From: Phocoena phocoena | Lineage: Eukaryota; Chordata; Mammalia; Artiodactyla; Phocoenidae | DNA: 64,000 nt | Direction: 5' to 3' | Assembly: GCF_963924675.1 (NCBI RefSeq) | Contig: NC_089223.1 | Span: 10,304,881-10,368,880 of the forward strand | In this document: piece by piece, positions 23,016-35,806 of the stretch | Layout of the letters: every line of letters starts with the position of its first letter | Numbering within the stretch: the stretch's first letter is position 1 | Made by a program: the position numbers and the translations under genes | The notes under the pieces: model-generated | The model's database searches: none | Told to the model about the DNA's origin: nothing | Seen by the model: only the letters and a program-made list of their open reading frames with translations

Positions 23016-25559
23016 ATTCATTTGCCTAAAGTGTTTATGATTTAAGCATTAGACCCCACAAAATATTACCTGGGTTGTGTGCCTATCAGAAGAGTCATAA
23101 TGTACGTATCGTTGTTAACATTGTGATAGATTGAGCATACCTATCTATATGTGCTCCAGAAAGGGAGATCTGTCACTCTTACTATGACAGAGAAAACAAA
23201 ACAAAACAAAATGCTAGGAATTACCAGAGTAATAGTAAGAGTAAAGAAGTTATAGATAGAACATCTAGGCATATAATCTGTAAGAATTTCAATTTTCTAG
23301 AAGTTATCTGAAAACCTCCCAAAATGTATACCTGATGATTTTAGATCTATTCATGGGGTCTGTAGAGTCACTTAATAGACTAAAAAAATAGACATTGATA
23401 CATAGTAGATAAATGTAGCTCCTAAAACTTGTCATAGCCTTGGTTTGATAGGTCATTACATTCTTGTCTTTATCAAGTAAAACAGTTTATAACTGTTTTC
23501 TATTCTTCATTTGATATAGGTAGAATCCAAGTTTTCCAAGAGGTATCGTGCCCTGGATTTAAAATCAGGTTTAGAGCACATAGATGTCTTATTTTGATGC
23601 CAATGTATTCATTCTTAATTAGGACAGGAGATGCTGAAAATTTATTTAGTGATAAAGTTAATACTTCTCTCCCTGTAGCATCTGGTCTCCAGTGGCCTGG
23701 AGTCATTGTCTAACCTGAATTTAAGAATAGTTGAGAAAATTGTTCTATATGACCTTGTTTGAATTATTGTCATTGATATAGTAAGTCTCTTTAATTTATC
23801 TGGAAATTGCCTGAATATCCTGGTGTCCTTGGACCAATATTTCTGTGAATCCAAATGAAGTATCTGAGAACCTCAGAGAAATACAATCTGATTAGTGCTG
23901 TTTTCTTTTTTTAAATTTCAACTTATATTTGTTCCTTCCCAAAAGATTATATACACATATATACAAGCTTATGATTTACAGGCATATGGATTTTTAACAA
24001 TGATGTAAAACATAAACTGAGCATTTATTATTTGAATTTTAAAGTTTTGATTAGTAATGTATTAACATTTGAATTTAAGTGAGTGATTTTACTTCTTTTT
24101 ATCTTAACATTTTTAATATTATTAGAAGTATTTTAAATATTTAGAAATATCAGGTCCAGGATAACTGAATAATCTGGACTTTATGTGCAGTTATATTCTA
24201 GATACAAAACACCTGGAGATATAAAAGTTTGAAGTGATAAATGCAAAAATTTTATGTTCTAGATGGTTTGTTTTGAGAACAAGAAGATATCATTTAGAAA
24301 ACTTTAACTATTTAACATCTGTTATATGTTGAAATTAACTACAAAGCTTGAATTCATTTAAAATGAATGAAAAAAAGTGATGAATTTTCTTCTAGGCTTT
24401 AAGTGCCTTTTGGAAGCAGTTTCTTTTTCCCCATTCAGGGTTAAGTGACCAACTAATTCACCTAGTAACTGCTTTAAATCTCTGTTCTCCTTGGCCTCTC
24501 ATATCAATCACAATCCTTTTCAGTGTCAACTATTAACTTTACCAACTGAAAGCTAAGGATATGTGACATAAATTATCTTAATTTTTGCTCCTATCATCTC
24601 ACATTTTCTGTTATTATTCACTTACTTGTTGAATCTCCTTTCCTCTACTTCCCTTTATTTATCCTAGGATATTGTCTGGGAGTCCCCTTGTAGCAGCAGA
24701 AGAATCTGGCGCAAGTGTGGTCCTCTTCTGTCCTGCGGGCAGGTCGCTGAGTAGCCCATGCAGATATCTGCTGGGCACTGCAGTGCCTGTCTAGTCGTGT
24801 GGACAGCTCCTCAGCACCCACTGCTGAAATCTATGAATCTTGCCATAGCTTTGCTTTTCTAAGGTGCCTGCATTCCATTCCATGGTTTCCTTATCCTAAG
24901 CCTAGTCTTCTTCAGGCCCGTTGGTTTATGGAGGGCATCTGTTTCCTTCTCAAAGATCTCTTAGGGTAAACAGGAGGAACAATCTCAGGGAAACTTCTCT
25001 AGTCATGTACAGTACTAGATGCATTTTATTGGGTTTTACTCTCTCCAATTATCAGGTTTCTTCTGAGAGTTTTAGTAACCCCAGAGACTCTAGCATCATC
25101 TAATCCCTACTCTGATCTCTTCCAAATCTCTGCAAGCTCCTTCGAACACCAGAGTGGCTTTTCCTCTTCTCATATGGCAAGAACTTACCTTCTTATATAT
25201 CATTTCCTCTATCCTTGGTATACTGTGTCTTATAGCAAAACTGCTATTGCAGACATGTAAGCCTTGCCGTTGATATGTAAAGGGAATTTTTTGAAGCCTT
25301 ACTTTCAAGACTATGTCTTTTCAGGACTTGAAAAACAGATTCTAAATAGAAACTCAGAGCTAAGTAATGACCTCTCTGAAACTGGAATCACATTCGCTCC
25401 TTACAGAGATGAGTATCAAGGAGTTAAAGGAGGGGGCGCTGTAAGCCAGTATGACTTACAGAGAGTAAAAAGTACATTTCTTTCGTGGTCTCAAAGTATT
25501 ACCCCTTTTCAATGTGTATTACTTTACTTACTTTTATCCTTAAAAAAGTCTGGGAATTG
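23016..25559. other. Unassigned non-coding DNA
   Basis: No confident feature. A minus-strand donor-like AAG|GTAAGT occurs with its exon side at 25189, inside a 70-codon open frame (25096-25308). The upstream acceptor candidates lack a good pyrimidine tract, so I do not call an exon. Confidence 0.5.
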
Positions 25560-25730
25560 GATAAAACTCAGTTTGAATCCTAACTTCATTGGAGTCTTAG
25601 TTTCCTCTTCTGTAAAATGTAACAACATGCCCACCTGGTTGTTATCAGAACTAAATGAGTTAATTAGAATAATTTCTGAAAATAATAACATGCTTTATAA
25701 CCTGTGCTATTAACATTACTATCAGAGTAG
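25560..25730 (+). mobile_element. MIR SINE
   Basis: tttgaatcctaacttc, then cttagtttcctcttctgtaa, aatgtaacaacatgcccacc, tggttgttatcagaactaaa, tgagttaatt matches the sense MIR core (cctcagtttcctcatctgta, then gttgtgaggattaaatgagt). Confidence 0.65.
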
Positions 25731-25999
25731 TATTTAATATGTAGTAATTAGCTGTTGTTTGATGATTACAGGTAAAACTACAGGTAAATCACAATCACCA
25801 TATTTAGCTTTTAGAAAGCTCTCTCCAGAAGTTAATTACTTTTCTCCAACTTTCCTTTCTTATTTCAAAACCAACTCCCTTACCTCTGCTCTGAGTAACA
25901 TGATTTCCTGCCTCCTAAACAGGCCTTTTGCCATTAAATATTTACTTCTGTATTCAGTTTCTCTAAACTGAATTGACTCTTCTCATGTTTATAAAGCCC

Positions 26000-26615
26000 T
26001 TCTGGTCTAAAAAATATATATATATTGCTTCAAGCTTTCTTCTTTCTAGTACCAAATTTCTTGGATACATATTAGATATGTATATTCTTGTGACTGCCCA
26101 GCCTTTGAACCTACTTACTAATATTGTAGAACTTCCTTACTTTATGATCTTAGTTAGGGATGGAGCATTTCTCACTAGAGTAGCTGAAAATGTCAGTTAC
26201 TCACTTCTGTATCTTCCTTTACTGCTAGCATGGGGACACATGACTCAGGCTCCATTAACCTGGCATTCATATTCCAAAGACATAGTCATAGCTAGTCACT
26301 TTCAAGACAGTTTCCACAGTTTCATGGAGACTGAGAGCCTAGGACAGTAGTTAAAGTGGTATTAATGGTACCATCCTTCGTCCAGAGCTGGCTGACTTGA
26401 TAGTGCAAACTTTACTCTCTGGTACTGAGATGTGATGGTAGTGTGTCTTTGTTGGATTCTGACTGTGATGTGCATGGCCCTGAACTTGGTTACCCAGCCT
26501 TTCTTTTAGTTCTGATAACTACTCAATATCATTTCAATAAATAACTTTTCTGCCTCACTCAGCCAGAGTTGGTTTCTGTTGCTTGCTACCAAGAACCCTG
26601 ACTGAAATGAAAGAG
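26000..26615 (+). mobile_element. Possible old LTR (MaLR-like)
   Basis: The right end (AATAAA in tttcaataaataactttt, then cagccagagttggtttctgt, tgcttgctaccaagaaccct, gactgaaatgaa) resembles the 3' end of old mammalian LTRs. The left limit is a guess, and no internal retroviral sequence is seen. Confidence 0.35.
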
Positions 26616-26639
26616 TAGCCTACTTTCGCTGCTTCATCC

Positions 26640-27490
26640 CCTTTCCTTCTGTTCTGCCTTTAACTCACTGCCAACCAGATTTCGTCTGCACTGAAGCTGG
26701 TCTCTTCTAGGGCAAAGTGACCTAACTATTGCCAAATAAAAAAGCCTCACTCCTAATCCTGCAGAGACGCACCATACCACAGGACAACATTGGTCTCCCT
26801 TTCCTGTGAAACATTATCTTCTTCTCCTGATTCTTTTCCTACCCTTGACTCCTGCCTTCCAGTATTATACCTTGTCTCCTTTCCATGGACTTGAGTTTTA
26901 ATTGTGGCTGTGTTTTGTCATACTCCTATAATTTCTCCATAGGAGAAATTTTCTACCTCTACAACTTCAGTTTCTCTTTGAGACTTCCAACTTCAAATCA
27001 CAAGCCACATTTTTTTGTTCGTGGGTTTTTTTCCCAAATTTTATTGGATGTCATACCCAGTATCAAGCCCAGATTTCAAAATGTTTGCTGGATAATGTCT
27101 ACACCATATGCACCTCAGACTCAATATGTCCTATATTTAACTTTTCCACCAAACCTGCTCCACATAGGAAATTCTCTATTTTAGTTAATGGCACGTTCTC
27201 AGTTACTGAGAGTTGGCAAATATTCCGTTTTCATTTCCTTTTTGCCCCTACTTCTCATTAGCAACACAACTTGTGTCTGTCCCTGAAATCTCTTACATCA
27301 CTTTTTTTTTTTTGCCCACCCCCTTGACAGAATCTTGGTTTGGCTCTCATTATATTTTAATTGCCTTCTGTTGTCTTTGATTCTGTCTTCTTTGAATCTA
27401 TTCCGCATTTTTGGCAGTATTATCCTCCTAAAATACAGCTGTGATAATGTTTCTTTGCTAGTCCAAAAAAATCTTGTTTTTTACAAAACT
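26640..27490 (+). mobile_element. Decayed L2 LINE ORF2 fragment
   Basis: A C/T-rich sense-strand pattern includes catacccagtatcaagccca, ttgctggataatgtctacac, ctcaatatgtcctatattta, ccaccaaacctgctccacat, and later attatcctcctaaaatacag. These fit the L2 reverse transcriptase region in the right order, with many indels. A T run near 27302-27313 is inserted. Identity is low, so borders are rough. Confidence 0.4.
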
Positions 27491-27712
27491 GTGTCTAAAT
27501 TATTCTTAAATTTCTAACAATTTAATAATGTCTACTGTGGACAGTGTCCTAGGTATATTGGTAACATTTATACTCATAAAAATGGACTTTCTAGCCCACT
27601 TTTAAAAAATTGAGTTGTAATTAACATACAATATTATATTAGTTTCAGGTGTACAACATACTGATTCAACACTTATTGCAGTGAAATGATCACTGCAGTA
27701 AGACCAGTTACC

Positions 27713-28693
27713 TTGGCTATTCGGAGTCTTTTGTATTTCCATATGAATTGTAAAATTTTTTGTTCTAATTCTGTGAAGAATGCCATTGGGAGTTTGATAG
27801 GGATTGCATTGAATCTGTAGGTTGCTCAAAACTACAATGAGATATCACCTCACACCGGTCAGAATGGCCATTATCAAAGAATCTAGAAACAATAAATGCT
27901 GGAAAGGGTGTGGTGAAAAGGGAACCCTCCTGTGCTTTGGTGGGAATGTAAATTGATACAACCACTGTGGAAAACAGTATGGAGGTTCCTTAAAAGACTA
28001 AAAGTAGAACTACCATATGACCCAGCAATCCCACTCCTGGGCATATACCCTGAGAAAACCATAATTTAAAAAGAGACGTGTACCACAATGTTCATTGCAG
28101 CACTATTTACAATAGCCAGGACATGGAACCAACCTAAATGTCCATCGATGGATGAATGGATAAAGATGTGTCACGTATATACAATGGAATATTACTCAGC
28201 CATAAATAGAAATGAAATTGAGTTATTTATAGTGAGGTGGCTGGACCTAGAGTCTGTCATACACATTGAGGTAAGTTAGAAAGAGAAAAACAAATACCAT
28301 ATACTAACACCTATATATGGGATCTAAAAAAAAAAAAAAAGTACTGATGAACCTAGTTGCAAGACAGAATAAAGATGTAGACATAGAGAATGGACTTGAG
28401 GACACGGGGTGGGAGGGGGAAGCTGGAGTGAAGATCAAGTATCATCGACATATATATGCTACCAAATGTAAAATAGTTAGCTAGTGGGAAGCAGCCGCAT
28501 AGCACAGGGAGATCAGCTCGGTGCTTTGCGATGACTTAGAGGGGTGGGATAGGGAGGATGGGAGGGGGACTCAAGAGGGAGGGGATATCGGGGACATATG
28601 TATGCATATGGCTGATTCACTTTGGTGTACAACAGAAACTAACACAGTATTGTGAAGCAATTATACTCCAATAAAGATCTATTAAAAAAATAA
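27713..28693. mobile_element. Twin-primed (5'-inverted) L1 insertion
   Basis: The insertion has two L1 parts in opposite orientation. 27713-27826 is ORF2 in minus orientation; its tggctattcggagtcttttg, attttttgttctaattctgt stretch matches 17225-17290 of the young L1. 27827-28690 is plus-orientation ORF2 C-terminus (ACAATGAGATATCACCTCAC, atgacccagcaatcccactc), 3' UTR, AATAAA and a short A tail. The ORF2 sequence that should lie between the two parts is deleted. The 14-bp duplication taagaccagttacc at 27699-27712 and 28694-28707 brackets the whole composite. It therefore entered in one event, by twin priming. The host site is the 3' UTR of the ancient L1. Confidence 0.93.
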
Positions 28694-28979
28694 TAAGACC
28701 AGTTACCATCCGTCACCATACGGAGTTGCTATATTGTTGAGACTATACTCCCTGTGTGTACATTACATTGCTGTGACTTATTTATTTTATAGCTGAAAGT
28801 TTGTACCTCTTACTCCCCTTCACCTACTTTGTCTGTCCTTCTGAGCTTCATCAATCACCCCTATCCCTGCCCACAACCACCAGTTCGTTTTTTGTATCTA
28901 TGAGTCTACTTGTGTTCTGTTGTGTCCATTTGTTTGTTTTTTTAGATTCCATATATAAATGAAATCATATGGCATTTTT

Positions 28980-31900
28980 TTCTCTGATTTATTTCAATTA
29001 GCATAATGCCCTCCAGGTTCCTCCATGTTGCCACAAATGGCAAGTTTTCCTATTTTTATGGCTGAGTAATATTCCATTGTATACATACTACATTTTGTTT
29101 ATCCATTCATCTATGGGTGGACACTTAGGTGGTTTCCATATCTTGGCTATTATAAATAGTGCTGTAATGATCATTGGGGTATATATATCTTTTTGAATTA
29201 GTGTTTTTGTTTTCTTTGGATAAATACCCAGAAGCAGAATTGCTGGATCATATAGTAGTTCTATTTTAAGTTTTCTGAGGAACCTCCATACTCTTTTCCA
29301 TGATGACTGTACCAATTTACAATCCCACCAACCATAAACGAAGGTTCTCTTTTCTCTATATCCTCACCAACACTTGTTTTTTGTTTTTTGATAATAGCCA
29401 TGATGACAGGTGTGAGGTGGTATTTCACTGTGGTTTCAATTTACATTTCCCTATTAGTGATGTTCAGCACCATTTCGTTTGCCTGCTGGCCAACTGTATA
29501 TCATCTTTGGAAAAATGTCTATTCAGGTCATCTGCCCTTTTTTTAATTGGGTTGTTTGTTTTTTGATATTGAGTTCCATGAGATTTTTATATATTTTAGA
29601 TACCAGCCCTTATTGGATATATTGTTTGCAAAGTATCTTCTGCCATTCAGTAGGTTACCTTTTCATTTTGTTGGTGGTTTCCTTCACTGTACAAAAGGTT
29701 TATAGGTTAATATAGTCCCATTTATTTATTTTGGCTTTTGTTGCCCCTCCCTGAGGAGACATATCTGAAAAAATATAGCTAATACTGATGTCAGAGAGGT
29801 TACTGCCTATGTTTTCTTCTGGGAGTTTTATGATTTAAGGTCTTTCATTGAAGTCTGTAATCCATTTATAATTAATTTTTGTATATGGTGTAAAAAAGTG
29901 GTCCCAATTCCTTCTTTTGCATGTAGCTGTCCAGTTTTCCCAACATCATTTACTGAAGAGGCTGTCTTTTCCCCATGATATATTCTTGCCTTCTTTTCCT
30001 AGATTAATTGATCAAATGAGCATGGGTGTATTTCTGTTTCTCTTATTCTATACCATCAATTTGTGTGTCTGTTTTTTGCTAGCACCATAATGTTTTAAAT
30101 ACTATAGCTTTGAGGTATGGTTTGACATCAGGGGACCAGGAAATCTCTGGTTTTGTTCTTCTTTATCAAGATTATTCTGGCTATTCAGGGTCTTTTGTGG
30201 TTTCATACAAATTTTTAGGATTATTTGTTCTACTTCTGTGAAAAGTGCCATTGGTATTTGACCAGGATTGCATTGAATCAGTTGATTGCTTTGGGTTATA
30301 TGAACATTTTAGCAGTATTGATTCTTCCAGTTCATGAGCATGGTGTATCTTACCATTTATTTGTGTCATCTTCAATTTCTTTCACCAGTGTCTTACAGTT
30401 TTTAGATTACAGGTCTTTCACCTCCTTGGTTAAACTTATTCCTAGGTGTTTTATTCTTTTTGATGTAATTGTAAACGTATTGTTTTCTTCATTTCTCTTT
30501 CTGAGAGTTTATTATTAGTGCATAGAAATCCAAGAGATTTCTGTATATTAATTTTGTATCCTGCAACTTTACTGAATTCATTTATTAGTTCTAATAGTTT
30601 TTGGTGGTGTCTTCAGGGTTTTCTATATACAGTATAATGTCATCTGCAAATAGTGACCATTTTACTTCTTTCTTTCCAATTTGGATGCCTTTTATTTCTT
30701 TTTCTTGCTTAATTGCTGTGGCTAGAACTTCCAATACTGTGTTGAATAAAAGTGGGGAAAGTGGACACCCTTGTCTTGTTCCTGATCTTAGAGGAAAACT
30801 TTGCAGATTTTCACCATTGAGTATGATGTTAGGTGTGGGTTTGTCATATATGGGCTTTATTATATTGAGTTATATTGTCTCTGTACCCACTTTATTGAAA
30901 GCTTTTTCTTTTTAACATAAATGGAGGCTGAATTTTGTCAAATGCTTTTTCTGCATCTATTGAGATGATCATATGATTTTTATCCTTCATTTTCTTCATG
31001 TGGCATTATCACATTGATTGATTTTCAGATGTTAAACTATCCATCCTTCTATCCTTGGAATGAATCCCACCTCATCATGGTGTATGATCCTTTTAATGTG
31101 TTGTCAAATTCAGTTTGCTAATATTGTGTTGAGGATTTTGCTTCTATGTTCATCAGGGATATTGGTCTGTAATTTTCTTTTTGTGTGGTGTCCTTGTCTG
31201 GTTTGGTATCAGGGTAATGCTCACCTCATAAAGTGAGTTTGGAAGTGTTTCTTACTCTTAATTTTTTTTTGCAGTAATTTGAGAAGGATAGGTACTAACT
31301 CTTCTGTAAATGTTTAGTAGAATTCACTTGTGAATCCATCTGGACCTTGACTTTTGTTTGGGGAGAGTTTTTTGATTACTGATTCAATTTCATTACTAGT
31401 ATTTGATCTATTCACATTTTTTATTTATTCCTGATTCATTCCTAGAAGACTGCATGTTTCTGGGAGTTTATCCATTTCTTCAAGCTTGTCCAATTTACTG
31501 TTGTATAATTGCTCACAGTAGTCTCTTATGATTCTTTGTATTCCTGTAGTTTCAGTTGTAACTTTCCTCTTTTATTTCTGATTTTATTTATTTGGGCTCT
31601 CTCTGTACTTTTGTACTGAGGAGTTTGGCTAAAGGTTTATTAATTTTGTTTATCTCTACAAAGAACTGGCTCTTCATTTCATTGATGTTTTCTATTGGTC
31701 TTTTAGTCTCTGCTTTATTTATTTCCACTGTGATCTTTATTATTTTCTTTCTTCTACTAACTTTAAAATTTGCTTGTTCTTTTCTAGTTTCTTTAATGTA
31801 CATTTAGATTGTTTATTTAAGATTTTTTTTTGTTTTTTGAGGTAGTCCTATATCACTGTGAACATCCCTCTTAGTACTGCTTTTGCTGCATTCCATAGAT

Positions 31901-32800
31901 TTGGAACATTTCTGTTTTGATTTTCATTTGTATCAAGGTATTTTTAAAATTTGCTCTTTGATTTTTTTTTTTTCTCAACTCACTGGTTGTTTAGTAGCAT
32001 GTTGTTTATTCTTCACTTTTCTTTTTTTTCAGTTTTCTTATTGTAGTTCATTTCTAGTTTTTTACCATTTTTGTTGGAAAAAATGCTTGATATGATTTAA
32101 GTCTTCTTAAATTTATTGAGACTTATTTTGTTGGCCTAACATGTGATCTATCCCAGAGAATGTTTCCTCTGTACTTAAAAGGAATGTGTATTCTGATGCT
32201 TTGGGATGGAATACTCTTTCTATGTCTATTAAGCCCATGTGGTCTAATGTGTTGTTTAAGGCCAGTGTTTCTTATTGATTTTTTTTCCTGTGGATGATAT
32301 ATTCATTGATGTAAGTGGGGTGTTAAAGTCCCCTCCTATTACTGTATTGCTGTCTATTTCTCCCTTTATTTCTGTTAATATTTGCTTTATATATTTAGAT
32401 TCTCCTATATTGGAGGTATATATATTTATAAATGTTACATCTTCTTGCTGGATTGACCCCTTTATCATTATGCAGTGTTGTTCCTTGTCTTTTGTGACAG
32501 TCTTTGTTTTAAAGTCTGTTTTGTTTTATATGAGCATTGCTACCCCAACTTTCTTTTCCTTTTCATTTGCATGGAATATCTTTTCCATTCCTTCACTCTC
32601 AGTCTGTGACTATGTGTATCTTTAGAGCTGAGGTGAATTTCATTTAGGCAGGGTATAGATGGTCTTTTTTTTTTTTTTAAATCCATTCAGTACCTTGTGT
32701 CTTTTGATTGAAGCACTTAGTCCATTCACATTTAAAGTATTTATAGATAGGTATGTACTTATTGCCATTTTGTTAATTGTTTTCTGGTTGCTTTTGTAGT
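28980..32800 (-). pseudogene. L1 ORF2 remnant, many frameshifts
   Basis: Fragments of L1 ORF2p lie in order along the minus strand. Near 32256-32468 is the endonuclease domain segment with the signature GDFNTPL, preceded by IKGSIQQED. Near 31588-31803 is the segment KKIIKITVEINKAETKRPIE. The reverse transcriptase region lies roughly between 31400 and 30000, and near 29088-29315 is the C-terminal segment [20 protein letters not shown]. No frame exceeds about 100 codons, so it is a non-functional relic. Confidence 0.85.
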
Positions 32801-32999
32801 TCTTCTCTGATCCTGTTATCTTTTCTTTGTTTCTTCCCTTGTGGTTTGAAGTATTCCTTCAGTGTTATGTTTGGATTTCTTTTTCTTTATTTTTTGTGTA
32901 TCCATTGGATGTTTTTGGTTTGTGATTACCATAAGATTCATATACATCGACCTGTATATAGAGCCATCTATTTTAAGCTGATAGATGCTTAAGTTGAAA

Positions 33000-34290
33000 T
33001 GTATTCTAAAAACACTATGTTTTTACCTCCCCCACACCCACACACACACATTTTATGTTTTTGATATCATGGCTTACTTTTTTTATTTTGTATATCCCTT
33101 ATCTATTTATTGCAGTAATAGTTGATTGTACTACTTTTGTCTTTTAACCTTAATACTAACTTTTTTTTTTTTAATACTAACTTTTTAAGTGGCTGATTCC
33201 CTGCCCTTACTACATATTTGCCTTTACCAGTGAGATTTTTCTTTTTATATATCTTCTTAGTCCTAGCTGTGGCCTTTTCTTTACCACTTAAAGAAGGAAG
33301 AACCTTTTAGATTTCTTGTAAGGCCAGTTTAGTGGTAATGAACTCCTATAGTTTTTGCTTGTCTGAGAAACTGTTTATCTCTCCTTTAATTCCTTGCCCA
33401 ATAAAGTATTCTAGGTTGTAAGGTTTTTCCTTTCAGCATTTTAATTATAATCTGCCACTCCCTTCTGGCCTGTGAAGTTTCTGTTTAAAAAAATTAGCTG
33501 ATAGTCAATGAAGTTCCCCTTATTTGTGATTAGTTGGTTTTCTCTTGCTACATTTAAGATTTTCTCTTTATTTTAAACTTTTGCCATTTTAATTATATCT
33601 TGTGGCTCTCTGATTTTTTTTTTTTTTTTAATATTTTATTTGGTTGCTCCAGGTCTTAGTTGCAGCAGGCAGGCTCCTTAGTTGTGGCATGCAAACTCTT
33701 AGTTGCAGCATGCATGTGGGATCTAGTTCCCTGACCAGGGATTGAACCCTGGGCACCCCTTGCACTGGGAGTGTCGAGTCTTATACATTGCACCACCAGG
33801 GAAGTCCCTCTGAGTTCATCTTGTTTGGGATTATCTGTATTTCCTGTACCTGGATGTATTTTCCTGCCCCAGATTGGGGAGGTTTTCAGTCATTGTTTCT
33901 TCAAATACATTTTCTGTCCCTTTCCCTCTCTCTTATCCATCTGATAACCCTGTAATATAAATGTTAGTACACTTGATGTTGTCCCAGAGGTTCCTTAAAC
34001 TCGTCATTTAAAGAAATTCTTTCTTTTTGCTGTTAGGATTATGTGATTTCTACTCTTCTATCATCCAGATTGCTTTCTGTTCTTCTGTGTTATCTAATCT
34101 GCTCTTCATTCCCTCTAGTGTATTTTTTAATTTCAGTTATTATATTGTTCAGTTCTGATTGGTTTTTTCTTATATTTTCTAAGTCTTTGTGGACCTTCTT
34201 ACTGAAACCCGCCATTCTTCTCCCAAGTTTGGTGAGCATTCTTAGGACTGTTTCTTTGAACACTTAATCAGGTAAGTTACTTATCTTCAT
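33000..34290 (-). pseudogene. L1 ORF1 remnant
   Basis: The minus strand between the ORF2 start and the 5' UTR carries decayed ORF1p sequence. At 34040-34270 is a region rich in Glu/Lys/Asn codons with repeated stops that fits the coiled coil. Around 33830-33910 (and continuing past the SINE at 33614-33807 to about 33430) is the RNA-binding and C-terminal domain in the correct order. No intact frame remains. Confidence 0.6.
33614..33807 (-). mobile_element. Older CHR/Bov-tA-like SINE inside L1 ORF1
   Basis: The antisense head is ccaccagggaagtccc at the right border and the poly(A) is a T run from 33614. The body has ggtcttagttgcagcaggca and gggatctagttccctgacca. The short direct repeat ctctga lies at 33608-33613 and 33808-33813. 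It splits the ancient L1, so it is younger than that copy, but its body is diverged from the young CHR copies. Confidence 0.88.
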
Positions 34291-34934
34291 TTCATTTGGG
34301 TTTTTCTTCTGTGTTTTTATTCTGTTTTTCATCTGGAACATATTCATCTCTCTCCTCATTTTGCTGGACTTTCATTTTTTGTTTCTGTGAATTAGGTGAA
34401 ACAGCTACATCTCATGGTCTTGAAGGAGTGGCCTTGTATTGGAGTTTCCCTTATGTACACAGCTTGTACCTGGTGGCTTTGGCAGGCCAGCTGGCATGGG
34501 CATGGGCCAGCGGCAGTCCCTGGGGAGTGCTGTACCCAAGGGCACCTTGGCAGGGTGACGGGCTGGCGCAGGCCCTGCCAAGGGGCTGTCCTTGAGCCAA
34601 GGCCACCTTGGTGGTCTATGCCACCTCTTTTGGTCAAGCCTTTTTTTTTTCTGACTGAAATATTATTTTCCTCATATCAACCTTTCATAGCCTTATACAT
34701 CTCTAAAAGCTTAGTTGACTTCCTACTTTTTCTAGGAGACTTCCCCAAATTATACATGTAGGATTTATATTGCTTTTTCTTATAGTCTCATGGAATTTGT
34801 TATCAATGTTTGCATCTTTTTCCTAACATGGTACATCTTATCGTTATCTTTTCTATAATAACTAGACATAGCGTTTCTGTCAGTGTCATTTGGTTGTTTG
34901 AATATAAGTAAATTTCTATCCAGAGAATCATATA

Positions 34935-35150
34935 CAGTGACCCTTGAACAGCATGGGGGTTGGGGAACCAACTCACTGCACAGTTGAAAATTCACATATA
35001 ACTTTACAGTTGTCCCTCTGTATCTGCGATTCCACATCCCCAGAGTCAACCAACCTAGAACTGGATGGTACTACAGTACATATTTACTGAAAAAATCTGC
35101 ATATAAGCGAACCCATACAGTTCAAACCTGTGTTGCTCAGGGGTCAACTC
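34935..35150. mobile_element. Tigger-family MITE (MER8-like)
   Basis: The ends cagtgacccttgaacagcat (left) and the reverse complement of ttgctcaggggtcaactc (right) form terminal inverted repeats. A TA dinucleotide abuts each end (34933-34934 and 35151-35152), the usual Tc1/mariner target duplication. At 216 bp it is non-coding. The subterminal tataactttacagttgtccc and tgcatataagcgaaccc blocks fit the MER8/Tigger group; the exact subfamily is uncertain. Confidence 0.75.
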
Positions 35151-35394
35151 TACCTCCTTTCTCTGTGTACCCTGTCTTTGCAAAGTAATTGAATCCATGG
35201 CAGACATCTCCCATAATGATCCAGTTCTGTGATCATTGCATTTTCCTTAAAATAATGGAAGTAGAACCCAGGTTCCATATCAGTTATTCATTGGAAATTA
35301 AAAATCAACTATGTTTCTGTTCTTAATATTGTGAATATTATAAAGTCTGATAAGGAAAACCATCAAAAACGAACTCCTCTCTCCAGTATAGGAA

Positions 35395-35575
35395 GAACCC
35401 TGACCTAGTTCTAGCTCTACACTGGTTTAACCTCAGATAAATTATTTGATCTCCCCAAGCCTAAATTTGTTTACAATACTAATGGGGCAAATGTAGTAGA
35501 ATTACTGTAAATTTCCAAAAATATAAGCAAAAGCACTATGAAAGCTGTAAAAATGTTATTTGTATATGAAATGGT
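35395..35575 (+). mobile_element. MIR SINE
   Basis: gacctagttctagctctaca, then ataaattatttgatctcccc, aagcctaaatttgtttacaa, tactaatggggcaaatgta fits the sense MIR core, with diverged flanks. Confidence 0.6.
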
Positions 35576-35767
35576 ACACTTATTGTGGTTATTATTGTTC
35601 AGCGTTGCCACTGCAACCAATCAAATCTTGTTGATGTGCTGCCAGCTAAGACCCTGTGTTGAACTCAGTGTCACTTATAGGGTATCCTGACCCTTGTATG
35701 AGGAACAATGCCCTCTTGCTTTTATATTTTCATTTTTACTTTAGAATTATCTTCCTGCTTGTTTAGT

Positions 35768-35806
35768 GTTTTGTTTTGTTTTGTTTTGTTTTGTTTTGTT
35801 TTGTTT
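35768..35806. repeat. (GTTTT)n pentanucleotide repeat
   Basis: About eight nearly pure GTTTT units, unattached to any recognised SINE tail. Confidence 0.95.

Larger units (their letters stand above)
27600..34640 (-). mobile_element. Ancient near full-length L1, antisense, with two nested insertions
   Basis: On the minus strand the 3' UTR end lies at about 27600 (a ttgagttgtaattaacatac block) and continues after the nested L1 at 28708. ORF2 remnants then run to about 32800, ORF1 remnants occupy about 33000-34290, and a GC-rich 5' UTR remnant spans about 34400-34640. Collinearity with a complete L1 is kept throughout once 27713-28693 (young L1) and 33614-33807 (SINE) are removed. Frames are destroyed by many stops and frameshifts, so the copy is old; the two nested insertions are clearly younger. 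Many short open frames on either strand in this span are its debris. Confidence 0.85.

Noticed and set aside
25096..25308. Strong minus-strand donor (AAG|GTAAGT) inside a 70-codon frame
   Set aside because: Upstream AG sites lack a pyrimidine tract, so no exon can be closed.
34296..34761. Plus-strand frames of 99 and 121 codons in a GC-rich patch
   Set aside because: They are antisense to the 5' UTR remnant of the ancient L1.
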